Source: M3007 sp031373665
Lineage (GTDB): Bacteria; Bacteroidota; Bacteroidia; Chitinophagales; Saprospiraceae
Assembly (NCBI GenBank): GCA_031373665.1
Contig: JANMMZ010000037.1
Coordinates: 1-64,000 of the forward strand
Length of the DNA: 64,000 nucleotides
Direction of reading: 5' to 3'
Part shown: one piece after another, positions 43,312-51,824 of the stretch
Layout: each line of letters opens with the position of its first letter
How positions within the stretch are numbered: position 1 is the stretch's first letter
Made by a program: the position numbers and the translations under genes
The notes under the pieces: model-generated
Told to the model about the DNA's origin: nothing
The model's database searches: none
Seen by the model: only the letters and a program-made list of their open reading frames with translations

Positions 43312-45156
43312 ATGTGTGGAATAGTCGCCTATATTGGCACCAAAAAAGCCTTCCCAATCTTAATCAAAGGATTGGCTCGCCTTGAATATCGGGGTTATGA
43401 TAGCGCGGGAGTTGCCCTACAAAATGGCGAATTAAGGGTTTATAAGAAAAAAGGGAAAGTGGCTGATTTGGTCAATTTTACCAAGGGTAAAAACACCGAC
43501 GGGCACATCGGTATGGGTCATACCCGCTGGGCTACGCACGGCAAACCAGATGATCTCAACGCCCACCCGCATATGAGTGGAAATGGTCGTTTGGTGTTGA
43601 TCCACAATGGTATTATTGAAAATTATGCCATCTTGAAAAATGCCTTATCTCAAAAACACGGACACACATTCAAAAGTGAAACGGATACAGAAGTATTGGT
43701 TCACTTGATAGAAGAAGTACAATCCAGAGAAAACATACCCCTAGAAGAAGCAGTAAGGCAAGCACTTACCCAAGTACATGGGGCTTATGCCATTGTAGTG
43801 ATGGATCGCGACGACCCTAAAAAAATAGTGGCTGCCCGCCGATCAAGCCCTTTGGTGATCGGAATCGGGAAAAACGAATTTTTGGTTGGATCAGATGCGA
43901 CCCCCATAGTAGAACACACCAAAAAAGTGGTATATCTCAATGATGAAGAGGTGGCTACTTGCACTTTAGATGGCGAATTGACCATTAAAACCCTTCGCAA
44001 CGAAACCATGACTCCAACCATCCATCAGATAGAGTTGGAGATAGAGCAATTGGAAAAAGGCGGTTATGATTACTTTATGCTCAAAGAAATATTTGAGCAG
44101 CCAGTCACCATAGAAGAGTGTATGCGCGGTCGTATGAATGCCGATGAAGGATGGATACGGCTTGGCGGTATGAGCGAACACATGAAGCGGATGGTCAATG
44201 CACAACGGATGATTATTCTGGGCTGCGGTACTTCTTGGCATGCAGGCATGATAGCAGAATACCTCTTTGAAGATTTCGCACGGCTACCCGTAGAGGTTGA
44301 GTATGCATCCGAATTTAGGTATCGGAATCCCGTAGTACGTGACAACGATATCATATTAGCCATTTCACAATCGGGCGAAACAGCAGATACCTTTGCTGCC
44401 CTTGAGTTGGCCAAAGAGCGTGGAGCACTTACTTATGGTATTGTAAACGTGGTCGGCTCTTCCATCGCCCGACTGACACATAGTGGCTCTTATATACACG
44501 TGGGTCCTGAAATAGGGGTAGCATCCACCAAAGCATTTACAGGTCAAGTGACCATGCTGACCATGATGGCCTTGATATTAGGATACGAACGCGGCCATTT
44601 GCCCAAATCTCAATATCAAATCTTGGTACAAGAATTGTCATTGATACCTAGAAAGGTAGAGCGATTGCTCCAAAACTGTCAAAAGCAAATAGAATATATC
44701 GCAGGCAAGTTCAAGGATTGCAGCAATGCCCTATATTTAGGTCGGGGGTATAATTTCCCAGTGGCACTAGAAGGCGCACTAAAACTGAAAGAAATCAGTT
44801 ATATACATGCAGAGGGTTACCCAGCGGCGGAAATGAAGCACGGCCCCATCGCTTTGATTGACGAAAACATGCCTGTTTTTGTCATTGCAACCAACAAAAG
44901 TGCCTACGAAAAAATTGTCTCCAATATTCAGGAAGTCAAAGCCAGAAAAGGTATTGTCATAGCCGTTGTCACAGAAGGCGACGAAATAATAAAGGATATT
45001 GCCGATTTTACCATTGAAATACCGGAAACCGAAGAACAATTTACCCCATTATTGTCGGTTATCCCGATGCAGTTGTTGGCCTACTATATGGCTGTGCTAC
45101 GTGAATGCAATGTGGATCAACCCCGTAACCTTGCTAAGTCAGTAACGGTAGAATAA
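43312..45156 (+). CDS. glmS: Glutamine--fructose-6-phosphate aminotransferase (isomerizing)
   Basis: 614 residues, full length. Makes glucosamine-6-phosphate, the entry to peptidoglycan and LPS amino sugars. The glutaminase domain starts MCGIVAYIG with the nucleophilic Cys2 and contains GMGHTRWATHGKP and HNGIIENY. Two SIS domains follow: ILGCGTSWHAGMIAEY, LAISQSGETADTFAAL and, in the C-terminal one, YLGRGYNFPVALEGALKLKE. The C-terminus is the standard NLAKSVTVE. It lies 33 bases after the DUF4270 gene. No glmS ribozyme is present, as expected outside Firmicutes. Confidence 0.97.
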   Translation: MCGIVAYIGTKKAFPILIKGLARLEYRGYDSAGVALQNGELRVYKKKGKVADLVNFTKGKNTDGHIGMGHTRWATHGKPDDLNAHPHMSGNGRLVLIHNGIIENYAILKNALSQKHGHTFKSETDTEVLVHLIEEVQSRENIPLEEAVRQALTQVHGAYAIVVMDRDDPKKIVAARRSSPLVIGIGKNEFLVGSDATPIVEHTKKVVYLNDEEVATCTLDGELTIKTLRNETMTPTIHQIELEIEQLEKGGYDYFMLKEIFEQPVTIEECMRGRMNADEGWIRLGGMSEHMKRMVNAQRMIILGCGTSWHAGMIAEYLFEDFARLPVEVEYASEFRYRNPVVRDNDIILAISQSGETADTFAALELAKERGALTYGIVNVVGSSIARLTHSGSYIHVGPEIGVASTKAFTGQVTMLTMMALILGYERGHLPKSQYQILVQELSLIPRKVERLLQNCQKQIEYIAGKFKDCSNALYLGRGYNFPVALEGALKLKEISYIHAEGYPAAEMKHGPIALIDENMPVFVIATNKSAYEKIVSNIQEVKARKGIVIAVVTEGDEIIKDIADFTIEIPETEEQFTPLLSVIPMQLLAYYMAVLRECNVDQPRNLAKSVTVE

Positions 45157-45193
45157 TGTATAATACCCCATAGCCAATAAACATAATTTAAGT

Positions 45194-45934
45194 ATGCGTA
45201 TAGATATAGAATATAATACCGAAAGACCTCAGATCACCTACCCTGAGTATGGCCGTTCCATACATGAGATGATTATACAGGCAAAATTTGTAGATCACGA
45301 CCAGTATCGTCAACGAATGGTTGAGGAAATTGTCTCTTTGATGATGGTGATTTCCCCATCCAGTCATAAAAACGTAGAGGATTACAGGGACAAACTCTGG
45401 AATCACGTATTTGCCATTGCTAATTATGAACTAGAAGTGACACCACCGATGGGTGTTGTGATTAGGAGAGAAGAAGATCGCCCTAAGGTAGAGCCCGTGG
45501 GATACCCTGCGTCCTCCACCCGTATGCGCCACTATGGCAACAGCGTCCACCTACTCATACAAAAGGCGATTGCCATGCCCGAAGGCACCAAAAAGGAAGG
45601 ATTTGTAGAGGTCATTGCCTCTTATATGAAACTTGCCTACAAAACTTGGAATAAAGAACATTATGTGAGCGATGACATCGTGAAAGATGACCTAGAGTTT
45701 CTTTCTGATGGCAAACTGTTGCTACATGAAGGCCACGATTCTTTGGACAAACTTGCCGCAGGTGCTACCCACCAGCAAGATCGCCGCAGCACCATGAGTA
45801 ATACTGGAAAACGCAATAATAACAATAACCGCAACAATAGACCCAATAACAACATGGGTGGTAGCGGTCGCAATAGCAATAACAACAACCGAGGGGGCAA
45901 TATTAGCGGCAATTTTAAAAATAGAAAGAAATAG
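45194..45934 (+). CDS. DUF4290 protein with Asn-rich tail
   Basis: 246 residues, cytoplasmic. The first ~175 residues fit DUF4290: DIEYNTERPQITYPEYGRSI, RDKLWNHVFAIANYELE and MRHYGNSVHLLIQKAI. The last ~50 residues are a low-complexity tail of Asn, Gly and Arg (GKRNNNNNRNNRPNNN and repeats), likely disordered and perhaps RNA-binding. Begins 37 bases after glmS. In relatives I recall murA directly after this gene; here DUF177 follows instead. Confidence 0.85.
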   Translation: MRIDIEYNTERPQITYPEYGRSIHEMIIQAKFVDHDQYRQRMVEEIVSLMMVISPSSHKNVEDYRDKLWNHVFAIANYELEVTPPMGVVIRREEDRPKVEPVGYPASSTRMRHYGNSVHLLIQKAIAMPEGTKKEGFVEVIASYMKLAYKTWNKEHYVSDDIVKDDLEFLSDGKLLLHEGHDSLDKLAAGATHQQDRRSTMSNTGKRNNNNNRNNRPNNNMGGSGRNSNNNNRGGNISGNFKNRKK

Positions 45935-45946
45935 TGCTAAAGGTGC

Positions 45947-45977
45947 TTTGTTATTCGGAGAAACAAATGTACCTTTG
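45947..45977 (+). promoter_or_regulatory. Consensus promoter of the DUF177-rpmF unit
   Basis: TTTG at 45947-45950, exactly 19 bases, then TACCTTTG at 45970-45977. This is a perfect Bacteroidota housekeeping promoter (TTTG-N19-TAnnTTTG), 27 bases before the ATG. Confidence 0.75.
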
Positions 45978-46004
45978 CGCCCCACTTTGAAAATTAGCAC
46001 AACG

Positions 46005-46514
46005 ATGAATGCTTTTAAGGCGTATTCTATCCCAATTCAGGGATTAATAAGCGGAATACATCATTTTAAGTTTGAGATTGACCACGATTTTTTTGCACAT
46101 TTTGAGGGTTCTCCCATTGAAATTGGCACAATAAAGGTTGATGTTCAATTAGATAAACGAGCCGATATGATGTTGTGGGAGTTTAATTTGGTAGGATTTG
46201 TGGAAACAGAATGTGATCGGTGTACTTCTATAATTAACCTTCCAGTAGAATCAAAACGACGATTGATTGTCAAATTTGGAGAAGCGGAAGATAACGCAGA
46301 AGACGAAGTAGTGTTTATTCATAGAGAAAAATCGGATTTTAATTTAGCCGATTATTTATACGAATTTGCCATACTTTCTTTGCCAATGACCAGCGTTTAT
46401 AATTGCGAAGCCGATCCAGTCCCCCCTTGCAACCGTGAAGTATTGAAATTTTTGAAAAACAGTACCGATGATATCAACCCTGGCTCTGTCTGGGATACAC
46501 TCAAAGGTCTTTGA
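46005..46514 (+). CDS. DUF177 (YceD-like) protein
   Basis: 169 residues from ATG 46005; the in-frame extension upstream to 45858 overlaps the previous gene and lacks family character. DUF177 proteins are linked to 23S rRNA/large ribosomal subunit formation. Visible features are the CDRC motif (ETECDRCTSIINLPVESKR), the acidic stretch and the C-terminal PPCNREVLKFL; the last Cys pair (NCEADPVPPC) could bind metal. It is directly followed by rpmF, the classic yceD-rpmF pairing. Confidence 0.88.
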   Translation: MNAFKAYSIPIQGLISGIHHFKFEIDHDFFAHFEGSPIEIGTIKVDVQLDKRADMMLWEFNLVGFVETECDRCTSIINLPVESKRRLIVKFGEAEDNAEDEVVFIHREKSDFNLADYLYEFAILSLPMTSVYNCEADPVPPCNREVLKFLKNSTDDINPGSVWDTLKGL

Positions 46515-46538
46515 TTAATATTAAATAATTTAAAAGTC

Positions 46539-46745
46539 ATGCCAAATCCAAAATGGCGTCATTCCAAGCGCCGCAAACGCGCTCGTCGTACGCACTATAA
46601 GACCGAGGCTCCTCAGATCGCAACTTGTAAAACTACAGGTGAAGCGCATCTTTTGCACCATGCTTACTCTGTTGACGGTGATCTATACTACCGTGGGCAA
46701 GTAATCGTTCCTGGTAAGAATCGAGAGGCCGAGGCGGAAGCATAA
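46539..46745 (+). CDS. rpmF: 50S ribosomal protein L32
   Basis: 68 residues. MPNPKWRHSKRRKRARRTHY is the standard N-terminus with the RR-RR basic cluster, followed by CKTTGEAHLLHHAYSVDG and the YYRGQVIV end. Only one Cys remains, so this is the form without the four-Cys zinc ribbon. Translated 24 bases after DUF177 from the same promoter. Confidence 0.96.
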   Translation: MPNPKWRHSKRRKRARRTHYKTEAPQIATCKTTGEAHLLHHAYSVDGDLYYRGQVIVPGKNREAEAEA

Positions 46746-46901
46746 TGAATACTTTCTGCCCTTTGTGACCTTTAGGTTTCAATGGGTGTTGAGTAATTTA
46801 TTCAAAACATGCGCCGCTTTTCATCGTAAAAGCGTTTTAAGAGCTCCAGTTTGTCCATGACAAGCGTATGGGGCTTTTTTAGCATAATAAATTTTGAGAA
46901 T

Positions 46902-47282
46902 ATGAAGCAAATCCACAACACACCCAATGCCCCTTTACCAATAGGCCCTTACAATCAAGCGGTATCATTCAATGGGATCTTGTATGCATCAGGTCAAATA
47001 GCCATAGATCCGGCCACTGGAGACTTGGTACTCGACAATATTGAAGCAGAAACCCACCAGGTACTGAAAAACGTCAAGGCTATCCTAGAAGGCGCAGGCA
47101 CTTCTTTTAAACGGGTGATTAAAGTCTCTGTCTTTGTGAAAGACATGAACATGTTCAGCCGTATCAATGCCGTGTATGGAGAGTACTTTAAACCAGATTT
47201 TGCCCCTGCCCGTGAGTTGGTTCAGGTGTCCGAATTGCCTAAGTTTGTTAATATCGAAATATCAGTGACCGCTGCTTTGTAA
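46902..47282 (+). CDS. ridA: RidA-family enamine/imine deaminase
   Basis: 126 residues from ATG 46902. Cytoplasmic enzyme that hydrolyses reactive 2-aminoacrylate and related intermediates. IGPYNQAVSFNGILYASGQI and DFAPARELVQVSELPKFVNI carry the family signature with the substrate-binding Arg (PAR). NIEISVTAAL closes the domain. The longer frame from 46851 adds 17 residues without homology. Separated from rpmF by 156 bases, so possibly an independent unit. Confidence 0.93.
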   Translation: MKQIHNTPNAPLPIGPYNQAVSFNGILYASGQIAIDPATGDLVLDNIEAETHQVLKNVKAILEGAGTSFKRVIKVSVFVKDMNMFSRINAVYGEYFKPDFAPARELVQVSELPKFVNIEISVTAAL

Positions 47283-47299
47283 GGATATAAACAAGGCAT

Positions 47300-47340
47300 A
47301 AAAAAAACCGGTTACCTATCCGTTAGATAAGTAATCCGGT
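47300..47340 (-). terminator. Intrinsic terminator of the primary sigma factor gene
   Basis: On the minus strand ACCGGATTACTTATC pairs, with two bulges, with GATAGGTAACCGGT, followed by eight T residues. It also separates the convergent ridA gene. Confidence 0.7.
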
Positions 47341-47385
47341 GCTTTGTTCATAACGTACCCTCTTCGGGTATAGGAAAATTGTGTA

Positions 47386-48252
47386 TTAGCCCAAATAGGG
47401 CTTTAATTGCGAACTATAAGTCTTTCTAAGGCGGCGGATGCCGCGTTCTTTAATTTGTCTGACGCGCTCTCTTGTGAGGCCATACAACTCCGCAATTTCA
47501 TCCAGTGTCAAAGGAGTATAACCATTGAGGCCGTAGTAAGAGGATATAATTTCCAACTCTCGCGGCGAAAGTAAGTTTAGACCCAGTGCTACTTCTTCGC
47601 GCAGCGATTCAGCCATCAATTCAACATCTGGCTCTCCAGAGTCAGCCAATGCCATCACATCGAGCATGGTAGCATCAGTGTCTTCCCCGCCGCCCAAGGG
47701 CGCATCCAACGATACATGCCTTGACCCGCTGCGGAGCATATTTTGTACATCGCGCTCCGAAATACCCAATATATCCGCTAGTTCCTCATCGGCGGGTTCG
47801 CGCTCAAACTCTTGCACAAAGGAAATATAGGCTTCCGTCACTTTATTATATGAACTTACTTTATTGAGCGGCATGCGCACAATACGGCTGTTTTCAACAA
47901 TAGCCTGAAGGACACTCTGACGAATCCACCAAACAGCGTATGAAATAAATTTAAAACCCTTTGTTTCGTCAAAACGGCGAGCCGCCTTGATCAAACCTAC
48001 ATTGCCTTCATTAATCAAATCCGACAGACTCAATCCTTGATTTTGATATTGCTTGGCTACTGACACCACGAAACGCAGATTGGCCTCAGTCATTCGATCC
48101 AATGCGTCTTGATCGCCCTCGCGGATGCGTTGCGCCAATTTAACTTCTTGCTCAGGTGTAAGCATATCAATCTTACTGATCTCATTGAGATACTTCTCCA
48201 GCGCTTGGCTTTCGCGCGTGGTAATTTTGTGAGCAATCTTGAGCTGACGCAT
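47386..48252 (-). CDS. rpoD: Primary RNA polymerase sigma factor (RpoD/SigA, Bacteroidota type)
   Basis: 288 residues, the short Bacteroidota form without region 1.1. Region 1.2 (RESQALEKYLNEISKIDMLT), region 2 with NLRFVVSVAKQYQ, DLINEGNVGLIKAARRFDE and the -10-recognising KFISYAVWWIRQSV, region 3 (EEYISF-like helix), and region 4 with LTLDEIAELYGLTRERVRQI followed by KERGIRRLRK. This factor recognises TTTG / TAnnTTTG promoters, which match the boxes found in the window. Single-gene unit with its own terminator. Confidence 0.96.
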   Translation of the reverse strand: MRQLKIAHKITTRESQALEKYLNEISKIDMLTPEQEVKLAQRIREGDQDALDRMTEANLRFVVSVAKQYQNQGLSLSDLINEGNVGLIKAARRFDETKGFKFISYAVWWIRQSVLQAIVENSRIVRMPLNKVSSYNKVTEAYISFVQEFEREPADEELADILGISERDVQNMLRSGSRHVSLDAPLGGGEDTDATMLDVMALADSGEPDVELMAESLREEVALGLNLLSPRELEIISSYYGLNGYTPLTLDEIAELYGLTRERVRQIKERGIRRLRKTYSSQLKPYLG

Positions 48253-48701
48253 GGTGCAATGATTTAGTTATTTTTCAATTGAGTTTTTTGATACCCTATA
48301 TAATGTAGTAAAGACGTATAAAGTTTCACAAGTAGCTACTTATTTAAGTAAAAAATAGACATTTTTTTTATTTTATACGATAATTATTGATAAAACGCAA
48401 AAAATAGGCCAACTTACCTCGCACTGAGAACAGTTTCATACAGTCTTTCCAAAATTTGACAGGCTCAAAGATACGTTGCTGCAATTCTTTTATCCTAAAT
48501 TCTGCCCAAGGTATTTTATCCGAAGGTACAAAGCAGATTTTAAGTAATTATCAAGGTAATCACTTTACTCGAAGAAACCTGCCAATTGATGCCTATAACA
48601 GGTGTGTTGCTCTAAATTTTGCAACCAATGATTAGGTGTTGTGTTTATAACGAACAATAAAGTATGCATTTTGCGGGTTCACCGTTACTAAGGGTTTTTT
48701 A
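48253..48701. other. Divergent intergenic region of rpoD and FtsX-type permease
   Basis: 449 bases. A minus-strand TATCTTTG box at 48473-48466 could start rpoD with a leader of about 205 bases. No small gene or RNA structure was recognised, apart from a GTTGC/GCAAC hairpin near 48608-48631. Confidence 0.4.
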
Positions 48702-51224
48702 ATGAATTTTATACTAAAAATGGCTTGGCGCGACAGCCGACGCAACCGTGCGCGTTTGTTTTTGTTTATATCGGCTATCACGGTAGGCGTGGCCGCTTTG
48801 ACGGCGGTACGCTCATTTTCGTATAACCTGACCCGCGATATTGACCGCGAATCAAAAACATTGCTTGGTGCAGACTTGATGATACGAGCCAGCCAACCGG
48901 CTCCTGATTCTATTCTAAATCAGGTAGAATCCTGGGATGTAGAAAAATCAAAAGCCCTCAATTTTGTGAGTATGGTGCGGTTTCCTAAGAATGGTGGCAC
49001 CCGCCTCTCTTTGATCCGAGCCTTGGAAGGAGATTTTCCTTTTTATGGAAAATGGAAAACATTGCCCGAAGACAGTTGGCAGACTTTCCGCAGTAAATCC
49101 ACGGCACTGGTGGATCACGCACTCATGTTGCAGTTCAATTTGCAGCCCGGTGATAGCATTCAGGTAGGCAATATTATTGTACCCATTGAGGGCGATTTGC
49201 TCTCCTCTCCCGGAAGGGCAGGTGTGGCTTCCAGTGTAGCACCAGTGGTATTTATACCCGCTCATTTGTTGGATAGCACCGGATTGGTTCAGCGCGGTAG
49301 CCGAATAGATTATCAGTATTTTTACAAGATGAAAACTGGAGCAGACCCTGATTTGCTGCTAAAACCCTTGGAGAAGTCTATGGAAAAGGCCAATTTGGAT
49401 TGGGATACGGTGAGCAGTCGAAAACAGAGCATTGGTACAGCATTCGGCAACTTTGGCACTTTCCTGAATCTGGTGGGGTTTATTTCGTTATTGTTGGGTT
49501 GTATTGGAGTGGCCGGTGCGGTACACATATATATCAAAGACAAATTGCCAACGGTAGCGATCCTACGTTGCCTGGGGGCAAGTGGCCGCAAAGCCTTTTA
49601 TGTCTATCTATTACAGGTAGCAGGCATTGGCTTCATAGGGGCTTTATCGGGGGCCTTATTGGGTTCTTTGATTCAAAAATTACTGCCCGTGCTTGTGCGT
49701 GATTTATTACCGATTGAAGATGTCAGCACCGATCTTTCGTTGGTAGCCGTGGGTCAAGGAGTAGCCTTGGGCCTGACGGTGGCTGTGCTGTTTGCATTAT
49801 TACCCTTGTCAGGCATCTTAAATACTTCTCCACTCCGCACGCTTCGCGCTTCATTTGGGGAGCAAGAAAACAATGATCGCTGGCTCCGATGGGGCGTTTA
49901 TTCGCTTATTTTGGGGGCTATTGTACTGTTTAGTAAGTGGCTAATTGGCAATTGGACAGAAACCTTGTTCTTTATTGGGGGTATTGCCGCTGCATTTGTG
50001 CTGCTCTATGTCATCGCGATACTGACTACTTGGGCGGTTCGTCGGTTTTTCCCGCGCCGCTGGAGTTATATATTTCGGCAGGGCATTGCCAATTTGTTTA
50101 GACCAGAAAATCAAACAGTGCTATTGGTGGTGACCATAGGCTTAGGTACGATGCTGCTTTCTACTTTGTTTTTGACCCAAAACCTGCTCTTGAAACAGAT
50201 TGCTTTTTCGGGCAGCGGCAACCAGCCAAATATGATTTTGTTTGATATTCAGGCAAATGATAAGGACTCTGTGGCGGCTTTGGTGCGCCAATTTAATATG
50301 CCTGTGATGCAACAAGTGCCTGTAGTGACTACTCGTGTAGAAACCATAGATGGGATCAATAAAGTCCAAGATGAAGCCGACTCCACTAAAGCGAGGCCAA
50401 GTTGGGTCTGGGATAGAGAGTACCGCGTCACATTTAGGGATACCTTGATTGACACCGAGGAAATCACCGAAGGGGCTTGGGTAGGAACGCACCAGCCCGG
50501 CAAACCGATACAAGTTTCTATTTCGGATGGATTACAGAAGGCTACAAAGGCCAAAATAGGCACTAAAATCGTGTTTAATGTGCAAGGCACGCGCATGGAA
50601 TGCGAAGTAGCAAGCGTTCGGAAAGTTGATTTTAACCGGATTCAGACCAATTTTTTAGTACTGTTTCCAAAAGGTGTCCTGGAACGTGCGCCCCAGTTTC
50701 ATGTGATTGTGTCAAGGGTGACGGAGGCTGAGCAGTCGGCTAGATTCCAATCTGAATTAGTGCGGCGTTATCCTGGTATTTCGGCTATTGACTTAACCCA
50801 AATACTTAAATCGGTGGACGAAGTGCTGCGAAAAGTATCGTTTGTGATTCGTTTCATGGCCTTATTCAGTATATTAACAGGGCTTTTGGTCTTGATTAGT
50901 TCTATTTACCAAAGCAAATTTGCGCGAATCCGCGAAAGTGTATTGCTTCGTACCCTCGGTGCTAGTCGAAAGCAAATTTTGGGTATTATTTCCTTGGAAT
51001 ATTTCTTATTGGGCGCATTGGCGTGCTTGGCTGGCGTGGGTCTTTCGGTGATCGGCGCTTGGGCATTGGCGCGGTTTGCCTTTAAAATACCGTTTAGTCC
51101 AGAATGGTGGCCTTTGTTTACTACGTTTGGGGTGATTACCTCACTTACCGTCATCATTGGGTTGCTCAATAGTCGCGAAGTGGTAACCAAGCCACCCTTG
51201 GAAGTTTTGAGGTCAGAGATGTAA
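48702..51224 (+). CDS. FtsX-like ABC transporter permease (YbbP-like)
   Basis: 840 residues, inner membrane. It begins MNFILKMAWRDSRRNRARLF and SITVGVAAL-type helix; the periplasmic part (~45-250) has LGADLMIRASQPAPDSI, close to the YbbP group. Helices near 265-290, 310-335 and 360-385 carry the coupling motif LPTVAILRCLGASGRKAF; a second set ends with ESVLLRTLGASRKQILGI and ILGVLNSR-like helix. The total helix number is around ten. No ATPase gene lies nearby, so it is a second orphan permease. YbbA/YbbP systems are proposed to act in envelope lipid or toxin handling; the substrate here is unknown. Confidence 0.83.
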   Translation: MNFILKMAWRDSRRNRARLFLFISAITVGVAALTAVRSFSYNLTRDIDRESKTLLGADLMIRASQPAPDSILNQVESWDVEKSKALNFVSMVRFPKNGGTRLSLIRALEGDFPFYGKWKTLPEDSWQTFRSKSTALVDHALMLQFNLQPGDSIQVGNIIVPIEGDLLSSPGRAGVASSVAPVVFIPAHLLDSTGLVQRGSRIDYQYFYKMKTGADPDLLLKPLEKSMEKANLDWDTVSSRKQSIGTAFGNFGTFLNLVGFISLLLGCIGVAGAVHIYIKDKLPTVAILRCLGASGRKAFYVYLLQVAGIGFIGALSGALLGSLIQKLLPVLVRDLLPIEDVSTDLSLVAVGQGVALGLTVAVLFALLPLSGILNTSPLRTLRASFGEQENNDRWLRWGVYSLILGAIVLFSKWLIGNWTETLFFIGGIAAAFVLLYVIAILTTWAVRRFFPRRWSYIFRQGIANLFRPENQTVLLVVTIGLGTMLLSTLFLTQNLLLKQIAFSGSGNQPNMILFDIQANDKDSVAALVRQFNMPVMQQVPVVTTRVETIDGINKVQDEADSTKARPSWVWDREYRVTFRDTLIDTEEITEGAWVGTHQPGKPIQVSISDGLQKATKAKIGTKIVFNVQGTRMECEVASVRKVDFNRIQTNFLVLFPKGVLERAPQFHVIVSRVTEAEQSARFQSELVRRYPGISAIDLTQILKSVDEVLRKVSFVIRFMALFSILTGLLVLISSIYQSKFARIRESVLLRTLGASRKQILGIISLEYFLLGALACLAGVGLSVIGAWALARFAFKIPFSPEWWPLFTTFGVITSLTVIIGLLNSREVVTKPPLEVLRSEM

Positions 51225-51358
51225 AAAATAGCGGGTTGTACGGATCAAAACGGTTTCTTAACGTTTCGGGTTAAACTGTTGCTAAAGTAGGTAAAACACT
51301 AGTAGTCATACCGAATTTCCGTTTATGTTTGCTCCTATGAACTAAAACTTTCATAGAT

Positions 51359-51799
51359 ATGAAAAACTTTCGCTTGTTGCCCTTATTTGCGACCCTTTCC
51401 CTACTCGTGATCTCTTGCGATCAAGATCCACCCCCACTGAACCTCGATACTTGGGATGTCCGGTGGCATGATGATGACCAATCTGGAAATAATACCGCAG
51501 AAGATGCCCTGCATTTTAATATTTATGCTTCCACGACTGATTCTGATTCCGACGATCAATATTTTACGGAGTGGGAATTTAGTTATACTGTAAATGATAA
51601 ATTTGGAGGCGTTTTGCTTGGAAATGAGCGCGAAAACGCCAACAGCCTCACTGTTGACTTAGACATTACGCTCGATAATCTTGCCGTTCCGGGCGCTGGC
51701 AGCCTTCAAAAAAAGGATGTGGTTGCATTCCGTTTTTGGGCTATAGATAATTGTGGCACCACCATAGAGCAGGAGTATAGATACGTGTTAGAAGACTAG
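51359..51799 (+). CDS. Hypothetical lipoprotein
   Basis: 146 residues. Signal peptide MKNFRLLPLFATLSLLV, lipobox VISC, then DQDPPPLNLDTW. The mature part is acidic and beta-rich (SDDQYFTEWEFSYTVND, GAGSLQKKDVVAFRFWAID). I do not recognise a family. It lies 135 bases after the FtsX-like permease on the same strand and converges on the TMTC-like gene. Confidence 0.75.
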   Translation: MKNFRLLPLFATLSLLVISCDQDPPPLNLDTWDVRWHDDDQSGNNTAEDALHFNIYASTTDSDSDDQYFTEWEFSYTVNDKFGGVLLGNERENANSLTVDLDITLDNLAVPGAGSLQKKDVVAFRFWAIDNCGTTIEQEYRYVLED

Positions 51800-51824
51800 T
51801 ATTTTTTCGATACTATTCCAGTAC

